Shown: positions 7,004 to 10,866 of the stretch, one piece after another
How the letters are laid out: each line of letters starts with the position of its first letter
How positions within the stretch are numbered: position 1 is the first letter of the stretch
From: Smithellaceae bacterium
GTDB lineage: Bacteria > Desulfobacterota > Syntrophia > Syntrophales > Smithellaceae
NCBI GenBank assembly: GCA_028704195.1
Contig: JAQVLL010000035.1
Location: 1-10,866 of the forward strand
Length of the DNA stretch: 10,866 bases
Direction of reading: 5' to 3'
The notes under the pieces: generated by a model
The model's database searches: none
Seen by the model: only the letters and a program-made list of their open reading frames with translations
Told to the model about the DNA's origin: nothing
Program-made: the position numbers and the translations under genes

Positions 7004-7306
7004 ATGTTCTTTAAGGAAGCTAAGCGGGAAATCCGTAAAACTCTAATCAGGGACCGGGAAGAAAATGTCCGGTTTAATGAAATGATCATCGAATCCTATC
7101 AAAAGATGGAAAAGCTTTATAGAAGCTATCCTACCCCGGCGGAGAGAGACAAAGCGGAAGAATACAGGAGGATGGTCAGGGAATGGAAAAACAATCTTGC
7201 CCTGGCGCGGCGAAGACTCGCCCAAACCAAAAGAGAATATGACAAAATGTACAGGGAGAAAAAAAGTTTGCCGCTTATCCAGAGCGGAATATTCGAAAAA
7301 ACCTGA
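7004..7306 (+). CDS. Small charged helical protein, first of a tandem paralogous pair
   Basis: A 100-residue protein of no family I recognise. It is rich in Arg, Lys and Glu, without signal peptide, membrane segment or Cys pairs, and is probably largely alpha-helical: two helical arms (about 8-40 and 46-86) separated by a Pro-containing turn YRSYPTPAERD. The second arm, MVREWKNNLALARRRLAQ, looks able to form a coiled coil. The start ATG 7004 follows a very strong GGGAGGGG at 6991-6998. About half its residues match the next gene's product, including LIxDREENV, YPTP, REWK and RRLAQ. It is the first gene of the plus-strand block. Function unknown; a structural or protein-binding role is a guess. 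Confidence 0.75.
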   Translation: MFFKEAKREIRKTLIRDREENVRFNEMIIESYQKMEKLYRSYPTPAERDKAEEYRRMVREWKNNLALARRRLAQTKREYDKMYREKKSLPLIQSGIFEKT

Positions 7307-7368
7307 AAAAAGCCAAACTCGTCAGACGATAAGACGGGCATTTTCAATGAACTCTGCGGGAGGTAATT

Positions 7369-7689
7369 ATGTTCTTTATTCGGCTTAAAGACAGCAAAGA
7401 AGCTCAGAAGTCTTTAATTAGCGATCGGGAAGTTAATGTCCAGTACATTGAAAAGGTCATCAGGGTTTACGAGGCAATAGATCAGTTTTACAGAAGATAT
7501 CCTTGCCCCACAAAAAGAGAAAATGACCTGGCACAAATCAACCGGACAATGATCAGGGAATGGAAAAGCACCCTGGAAGTAGCCAGAACAAGGTTAGCGC
7601 AGGCGGAAAGGGAATATCAAAATAAATACGGAGAGAGCAGAGGGGGGATCCATGGAAATCTGGCGATTAAATGGAGTGAAGAGCAGTAA
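7369..7689 (+). CDS. Small charged helical protein, second of a tandem paralogous pair
   Basis: A 106-residue paralogue of the preceding product. My hand alignment over ~73 positions gives roughly half identical residues, with a two-residue insertion after the Pro turn. Shared landmarks are LISDREVNV, YRRYPCP, IREWK, ARTRLAQ and EREY. Both start MFF after a GGGAGG ribosome site, so the translation signal was duplicated too. The last ~16 residues (after KYGES) have no counterpart in the first copy and are encoded partly over the start of the next gene, as if the original C terminus had been replaced or extended. Predicted to be cytoplasmic and helical; possibly a partner (heterodimer) of its neighbour. 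Function unknown. Confidence 0.72.
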   Translation: MFFIRLKDSKEAQKSLISDREVNVQYIEKVIRVYEAIDQFYRRYPCPTKRENDLAQINRTMIREWKSTLEVARTRLAQAEREYQNKYGESRGGIHGNLAIKWSEEQ

Positions 7690-8002
7690 CGAATTGGTCA
7701 GAATGACGGTAATGCAGTTATACCTGGACATGACTTCTTTTCGCACCCGCTATGGAAGAGAAACGGACAAGAGGTTCCAATCTGAAGAAACTTACATCGC
7801 CTTTAACGACAGGGTGAAGAAGATCAGTCGGATGTACCCGGATGAACCTTTCAAGGTCGATTTCAGTATCGAAGCCGATGAGGACGATCCCTGTTTTCTA
7901 GCTCTCGAGGTGGAATATCACAGGGGTGATGAAAGGGTTGTCAGCCTGGATGTCAAGCCTTGTTGGACTTATGGTGAACCGGTAAATGATCTGCCGTGTT
8001 GA
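7652..8002 (+). CDS. Hypothetical acidic protein overlapping the preceding gene
   Basis: A 116-residue protein, not recognised. ATG 7652 lies four bases after AGGGGGG (7641-7647), a strong ribosome site, and the gene overlaps the previous one by 38 bases in another frame, so coupled translation is likely. Residues 1-62 look helical and basic (LVRMTVMQLYLDM, FNDRVKKISRMYP). The second half is acidic and beta-like, with FKVDFSIEADEDDPCFLALEVEYHRGDERVVSLDVKP in short strands, and it ends in a Cys. No signal peptide or membrane segment is visible. It sits between the paralogous pair and the helix-turn-helix gene in one apparent operon. Function unknown. Confidence 0.62.
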   Translation: MEIWRLNGVKSSNELVRMTVMQLYLDMTSFRTRYGRETDKRFQSEETYIAFNDRVKKISRMYPDEPFKVDFSIEADEDDPCFLALEVEYHRGDERVVSLDVKPCWTYGEPVNDLPC

Positions 8003-8070
8003 AACAAAGGGATCTGCCAGGATCACAAGTACCGTAAACCGGAAATCGAAAACCAATGAAGGAGTTTATT

Positions 8071-8286
8071 ATGGCTACAATACAGATCGAAGGAAAGACG
8101 TATTATGACATCGATGGTATTGTGGAAAAAATCGGGGTTGGTAAGTTTACCGTCAGGGGGTATGTCCGGTCTGGAAAACTTAAAGCCGTGAAAGTTGGCC
8201 GGAGATACTGGATTGAGGAAAAGGAATTATCCAACCTGTTTGCTACAGGAACGGGAAAGGTCGTCAGGAAGTCCAAAAGGGGTTAG
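8071..8286 (+). CDS. Small helix-turn-helix DNA-binding protein (excisionase/MerR-like)
   Basis: A 71-residue protein. YYDIDGIVEKIGVGKFTVRGYVRSGKLKAVKVGRRYWIEEKEL (11-53) fits the winged helix-turn-helix of the excisionase/MerR-type 'helix-turn-helix domain' family: a first helix, a recognition helix at TVRGYVRSG, then the two-stranded wing KAVKVGRRYWI. A basic tail (KVVRKSKR) follows. I chose ATG 8071 because AAGGAG (8059-8064) lies six bases ahead. The ATG at 8056 would make that site part of the gene and has no ribosome site. Such proteins act as excisionases in mobile elements or as small transcription factors. No integrase, att-like repeat or phage gene is visible here, so local regulation is the more cautious guess. 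Confidence 0.82.
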   Translation: MATIQIEGKTYYDIDGIVEKIGVGKFTVRGYVRSGKLKAVKVGRRYWIEEKELSNLFATGTGKVVRKSKRG

Positions 8287-8302
8287 GCAAATCGGTTTGC
8301 CT
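8285..8302 (+). other. Perfect hairpin between the HTH and PilZ genes
   Basis: AGGCAAA and TTTGCCT pair perfectly around a four-base TCGG loop, beginning within the HTH gene's stop codon. No T-run follows, so it is not a standard intrinsic terminator. It overlaps a second palindrome, GCCTGCAGGC (8299-8308). It could protect the upstream mRNA 3' end or modulate PilZ translation; both are inference. Confidence 0.45.
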
Positions 8303-8355
8303 GCAGGCCGTTGAACAGGTCAATTTTAAAGGGTAAACGACAGGAACAAATTGTT

Positions 8356-8703
8356 ATGGACGAAAAAAGAAGGATTGAAAGACTTAAAAAAAATAACGAG
8401 GTCACCATTACGGTCGTTTCCGATGGGGATACAAATTCTAAAGGGAAAGTTGTACTGGGTCAGAGCATGGATGTCTCTGTGATGGGCACGAGAATTCAGG
8501 TCAATTATTTCTTGCCGGTCGATTCTCTCCTCAAAATCGATTTCACATTCAAAGATCTTTACAATAAGATAACTGCCATAGGGAAAGTAAAATGGATCAA
8601 AGCCATCTTTGGGGATGAGTCTTATGAAGCGGGTGTGGAGTTCGTCAACTTATCTCCCGAAGAAATCGAAAAACAGGTGAATTTCATTTCTGGTAAATGT
8701 TGA
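8356..8703 (+). CDS. Single-domain PilZ protein, probable c-di-GMP receptor
   Basis: A 115-residue PilZ domain from ATG 8356. Seen: the N-terminal RRIER (Arg5-xxx-Arg9) and DVSVMG (Asp39-x-Ser41-xx-Gly44), the two halves of the c-di-GMP-binding signature RxxxR...(D/N)xSxxG. Alternating beta strands follow, with LLKIDFTF, AIGKVKWIK and YEAGVEFVNLS typical of the PilZ barrel, then a short C-terminal helix. A longer frame could begin with TTG 8311, adding 15 residues. I prefer the ATG because the PilZ signature normally starts close to the N terminus and AGGA (8342-8345) lies ten bases ahead, though neither start has a strong site. It is the last gene of the plus-strand block, tail to tail with a diguanylate cyclase. 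Likely role: c-di-GMP-responsive adaptor for motility, surface or secretion functions; the partner is unknown. Confidence 0.88.
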   Translation: MDEKRRIERLKKNNEVTITVVSDGDTNSKGKVVLGQSMDVSVMGTRIQVNYFLPVDSLLKIDFTFKDLYNKITAIGKVKWIKAIFGDESYEAGVEFVNLSPEEIEKQVNFISGKC

Positions 8704-8756
8704 GACTGTAAACCAATCTGAGTAAATAGGATTTTTACATCGTCAAAAATAAAAGA
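8704..8756. other. Convergent intergenic gap
   Basis: Fifty-three bases between the PilZ stop and the diguanylate cyclase stop. It contains a weak AT-only inverted repeat, ATTTTT / AAAAAT (8731-8736 and 8745-8750), which might help end transcription from either side but lacks a GC stem. No other structure was seen. Confidence 0.3.
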
Positions 8757-10511
8757 TCAAACAGGATATTCCCCTGCCTGTTTTTTCTTTTTCTTCTGAA
8801 TATACATCAAGCGATCCGCCTCAAACATCAACTCCTCAACCAAACAGGGTCTGGATGGATCATATTCTGCAACACCGATACTCATGGAAATTGGATACGA
8901 AATATCTGAAGCGGTATTTTCTTCTTTGATCCTTGCTTTCAGACGTTTCATCATGTTTTTTTGCAGTTCGTCGCTATCAACAACTAAAATGGCAAATTCA
9001 TCGCCTCCGAGACGGCCAATAATATCGGACTCTCTGAAGGTTTGCCGGAGAATCATGGATGTCTTCTGCAATACACGATCACCTTCTTCATGACCATAGG
9101 TGTCATTGATTAACTTGAGTCCGTCGAGATCAATAAAAAAAAGCAGCAGTTTTTTTTCGGTTCGAAAGGCTGTTTTCAGCTGCTGTTCGGCAAGGGTTAT
9201 AAAACCTCTCCTGTTGAACAGCCCGGTGAGCGTATCAACAATGGCCATCAACCGGATTTGTTCCTCTGTCCGTTTGCGCTCAGTCAAATCCCGTGCAATG
9301 ATCAGCACTCCAGACGGTTTACCGTGATAGAAAAGAGTGCTTGACTTCACGTCAAAGTAAATCAGGCCGACATTATGCCGATCGGGAATTTTCGATTCAT
9401 AAGACATGGTCCCGGTGAAGCCCCTACGGTGTTTATCAAGCATTGCCAGGTGCTGATTGACAACATCAGGAGAAATGAAATCCTTCAATGCCCTTCCAAC
9501 GAGATCATTTCTGCCGGCCATTGCTGCAGCCGCCGGGTTGGCGTAGGTGATGATCCCTTCCATATCGATGGTGAGAATGACATCCTGAGCGGTATCGTTG
9601 AGGCTGCGGAACTTTATCTCACTTTCCCGCAGCGCCTCCTCCGCCTGCTTGCGCTCCGTGATGTCCCGGATAATTCCCCTGAAACCGACAGGATTGCCTT
9701 TTGCGTCCCTCATAAGGGATATGGAACTCTCTATCGATTTCTTCTCACCGGTTTTACTGATTAACTCCCAATCCACTCCCTTGGACGACTCTCCGGTTAT
9801 AAAAACTCTGTGAAAAGCTTCGAACACTTTATGCTCGTTATCCTTGTCCACGTATTTACGGAAGTTCATGCCCATCATCTCATCATTGGAATAACCGAGA
9901 TTGGTCATTGCCGTGGTGTTGAAAAACGTCAAGTTGCCCTTCAGGTCAACCTCGTAATAGGCTTCTTCCATATTATCGAGAATGTTCCGGTAACGCTCTT
10001 CGCTTCGCCTGTGACGCGCCTCGCTCTCCCGGAGCGCCTTCTCCGCCCGCCTGCGATCGGTGATATCCCGCCCCTCGCAGAGAATGGAGATGGGCTTCCC
10101 GTTTTCATCCCGGATAAAGCTAAAGGTGTTCTCTGTCCATATCATGCAGCCATCCCTGCAGCACAATTCAAGCTCCAGGGATCGCTTTAAAATATAATCG
10201 GCAGGTTCGGCCAGCACTTTCGACATCTCTGTAGAAAAGAATTTTATCGCTTTGTCAAAATATGTTTTCGTCATAAGCTTCTTAAGCGTATTATTCCTGA
10301 GTTCGTCTAAACTGTATCCGGTTAACTTTTCCACGGAGGGACTTATGTATTTGATATTTAAGTTCAGATCAAAAAGCCACACCTGATCTTTCATATGGTC
10401 GGCCAGCAAATGGTACAGCTCCTCGCTTTCCTTCAGCAGGAGTTCCGCCTTCTTGCGCATCCGGGGCTTCATGAGCGTGTGGCTTTCTCTTTTTTTTACA
10501 TTTTTTTTCAT
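8757..10511 (-). CDS. Triple-PAS GGDEF diguanylate cyclase
   Basis: A 584-residue soluble sensor enzyme; no membrane segment is visible. Three PAS domains occupy about 30-150, 171-285 and 300-410. Each is closed by the PAC-type signature (GRDITDRRRAE, IRDITERKQAE, ARDLTERKRTE) and the first two continue into a connecting helix ALRESE. The GGDEF domain spans 421-580: DTLTGLFNRRGF (426-437), FIDLDGLKLINDTYG with metal-binding Asp461 and Asn469, GGDEF at 502-506, and an RESD inhibitory I-site (493-496) five residues ahead. It should therefore make c-di-GMP from two GTP and be product-inhibited. No heme or flavin motif could be identified in the PAS domains. The start ATG 10511 has only a distant AAGGCGG, so a slightly later ATG (codon 14) is possible. 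It has its own promoter and is convergent with the PilZ gene. Confidence 0.95.
   Translation of the reverse strand: MKKNVKKRESHTLMKPRMRKKAELLLKESEELYHLLADHMKDQVWLFDLNLNIKYISPSVEKLTGYSLDELRNNTLKKLMTKTYFDKAIKFFSTEMSKVLAEPADYILKRSLELELCCRDGCMIWTENTFSFIRDENGKPISILCEGRDITDRRRAEKALRESEARHRRSEERYRNILDNMEEAYYEVDLKGNLTFFNTTAMTNLGYSNDEMMGMNFRKYVDKDNEHKVFEAFHRVFITGESSKGVDWELISKTGEKKSIESSISLMRDAKGNPVGFRGIIRDITERKQAEEALRESEIKFRSLNDTAQDVILTIDMEGIITYANPAAAAMAGRNDLVGRALKDFISPDVVNQHLAMLDKHRRGFTGTMSYESKIPDRHNVGLIYFDVKSSTLFYHGKPSGVLIIARDLTERKRTEEQIRLMAIVDTLTGLFNRRGFITLAEQQLKTAFRTEKKLLLFFIDLDGLKLINDTYGHEEGDRVLQKTSMILRQTFRESDIIGRLGGDEFAILVVDSDELQKNMMKRLKARIKEENTASDISYPISMSIGVAEYDPSRPCLVEELMFEADRLMYIQKKKKKQAGEYPV
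8759..8791 (+). terminator. Rho-independent terminator of the rightward block, inside the diguanylate cyclase 3' end
   Basis: AAACAGG (8759-8765) pairs with CCTGTTT (8777-8783) around an 11-base loop and runs into TTTTTTCTTTTT on the plus strand. On the minus strand the same bases code for the Lys-rich C terminus (QKKKKKQAG) of the diguanylate cyclase, so the coding sequence doubles as the terminator of the opposing transcript. Confidence 0.6.
9628..9668 (-). repeat. PAS-linker repeat, copy 1
   Basis: This 41-base stretch matches 10030-10070 at 34 of 41 positions by hand count. It encodes the PAC end and connecting helix (RDITERKQAEEALRE) after the second PAS domain. The similarity at DNA level, with local GC enrichment, suggests PAS-module duplication or gene conversion within the gene. 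Confidence 0.6.
10030..10070 (-). repeat. PAS-linker repeat, copy 2
   Basis: The partner of 9628-9668, encoding the equivalent linker (RDITDRRRAEKALRE) after the first PAS domain. The two copies lie about 400 bases apart, one PAS module length. Confidence 0.6.
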
Positions 10512-10583
10512 ATTGAACTTACAGCCGCCTTTTCACCACTGACCTTGGCTAACGTTTTCATTTGATTTCATTCAAGTTTTTTT

Positions 10584-10612
10584 AATATATGAAGAATAAA
10601 CGGACGTGTCAA
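10584..10612 (-). promoter_or_regulatory. Sigma70-type promoter of the diguanylate cyclase gene
   Basis: On the minus strand, a perfect TTGACA (10607-10612), a 17-base spacer and TATATT (10584-10589). Transcription would start near 10577, giving a leader of about 65 bases to ATG 10511. I see no c-di-GMP riboswitch consensus in that leader. This is the best promoter match in the window. Confidence 0.75.
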
Positions 10613-10613
10613 T
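10600..10613 (-). repeat. Short repeat overlapping the -35 box, copy 1
   Basis: ACGGACGTGTCAAT matches ACGGACGTTTCAAT at 10804-10817 in 13 of 14 positions, in the same orientation, 204 bases apart. Copy 1 covers the -35 box of the diguanylate cyclase promoter. It may be a regulator site or chance. Confidence 0.3.
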
Positions 10614-10776
10614 AGAATTTTGACTGATAAGGGGCATGAACATGGATGGTTACAGAATGAAAACTCCTGTTTTCGTCAATAGACAGAAAAGCAAAACATG
10701 AATCCTGAACGTGAAGATGGTCCGACCGGTGTATAATCCACCCTTCCGGTTCAACAGCACCGCTCATGGATTCCAT
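10609..10776 (-). CDS. Possible 55-residue small protein
   Basis: A minus-strand frame from ATG 10776 to TGA 10609-10611. The translation has a protein-like mix: GWIIHRSDHLHV, CFAFLSIDENRSF, VTIHVHAPY, with alternating hydrophobic strands and many His. It lies on the same strand as, and directly upstream of, the diguanylate cyclase promoter, and its stop overlaps the -35 box. No convincing ribosome site precedes either ATG (codon 1 or 4). The overlapping plus-strand 48-codon frame at 10717-10863 competes with it, and I find the minus-strand reading slightly more protein-like. Family unknown; it could also be a remnant. Confidence 0.22.
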   Translation of the reverse strand: MESMSGAVEPEGWIIHRSDHLHVQDSCFAFLSIDENRSFHSVTIHVHAPYQSKFY

Positions 10777-10803
10777 TTGAGGAAATCCATGAAAGATGTG
10801 TTT

Positions 10804-10817
10804 ACGGACGTTTCAAT
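10804..10817 (-). repeat. Short repeat, copy 2
   Basis: The partner of 10600-10613 with one mismatch. No good -10 box lies at the right distance, so it does not look like a second promoter. Confidence 0.3.
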
Positions 10818-10866
10818 GCCTCAGCCAGAAAAGAAATTTTCCAATGAGTTTCTTCAACCCTAAAAA

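Larger units (their letters stand above)
10512..10866. other. Intergenic region at the right edge
   Basis: About 355 bases. The part nearest the diguanylate cyclase holds its leader and promoter. Beyond that only very short frames are seen: a 55-codon minus-strand frame (10609-10776) and an overlapping 48-codon plus-strand frame (10717-10863, preceded in frame by a 21-codon ORF ending in TGA at 10699). None has a strong ribosome site except AAGGGG ahead of the 21-codon frame. No terminator with a T-run was noticed. Confidence 0.5.

Noticed and set aside
8071..8286. Excisionase marking an integrated phage or integrative element
   Set aside because: The fold matches, but no integrase, att-like direct repeats, tRNA or phage structural gene is visible, so only a generic DNA-binding role is claimed.
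10512..10583. c-di-GMP riboswitch in the diguanylate cyclase leader
   Set aside because: The roughly 65-base leader lacks the GEMM-type conserved core and is too short for both helices.
10636..10863. Plus-strand 75-codon frame with in-frame TGA at 10699, as a selenoprotein or broken gene
   Set aside because: No SECIS-like stem-loop lies directly after the TGA. The only stem nearby (ACCGG/CCGGT, about 10725-10750) is too far and short, and a minus-strand frame over the same bases looks more protein-like.
1..10866. CRISPR arrays, tRNA/rRNA genes, insertion sequences
   Set aside because: No regularly spaced repeats, cloverleaf-like sequences, rRNA segments or transposase-like frames were seen on either strand.

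Overview
The window suggests an anaerobic, Gram-negative, Desulfobacterota-like (deltaproteobacterial) genome. This rests on an oxygen-sensitive glycyl radical enzyme with its radical-SAM activase, mixed base composition, sigma70-type promoters and multi-PAS/PilZ cyclic-di-GMP signalling. The taxonomy is inference; no rRNA or other marker gene is present.

Left block (about 1-6600, minus strand, transcribed leftward). A compact operon runs: TetR-type repressor, glycyl radical enzyme (GRE) with an N-terminal SCP2-like lipid-binding domain, GRE-activating radical-SAM protein, extended short-chain dehydrogenase (3beta-HSD/epimerase type), and classical short-chain dehydrogenase of the 3-ketodihydrosphingosine-reductase-like type. 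Gaps are 11 to 43 bases. A near-consensus sigma70 promoter lies just upstream of the repressor gene. Its -10 box and part of its spacer sit inside a 33-base near-perfect palindrome, which is very probably the repressor's own operator. The reading I favour is a ligand-induced anaerobic pathway on a hydrophobic (lipid, sterol-like or terpenoid-like) substrate. The GRE would do radical elimination or decarboxylation (Cys-Val-Glu active-site motif) and the two NAD(P)-dependent dehydrogenases the redox steps. The substrate cannot be told from sequence. The SCP2-GRE fusion is the most interesting item in the window.

Middle (about 6584-7003). An intergenic stretch, very AT-rich from about 6720, separates the divergent blocks. 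It holds a candidate rightward promoter and a possible 17-codon leader ORF.

Right block (7004-8703, plus strand). Small genes: two tandem paralogous charged, helical proteins of unknown function, an unrecognised 116-residue acidic protein overlapping the second, an excisionase/MerR-like helix-turn-helix protein, and a single-domain PilZ protein with an intact c-di-GMP-binding signature. A likely terminator for this block lies inside the 3' end of the next gene.

Far right (8757-10511, minus strand). A cytoplasmic triple-PAS GGDEF diguanylate cyclase with intact catalytic and inhibitory sites is convergent with the PilZ gene and has a strong promoter of its own. A c-di-GMP maker and a c-di-GMP receptor are therefore neighbours. 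The last 355 bases hold that promoter, a short diverged repeat, and only very short, uncertain ORFs.
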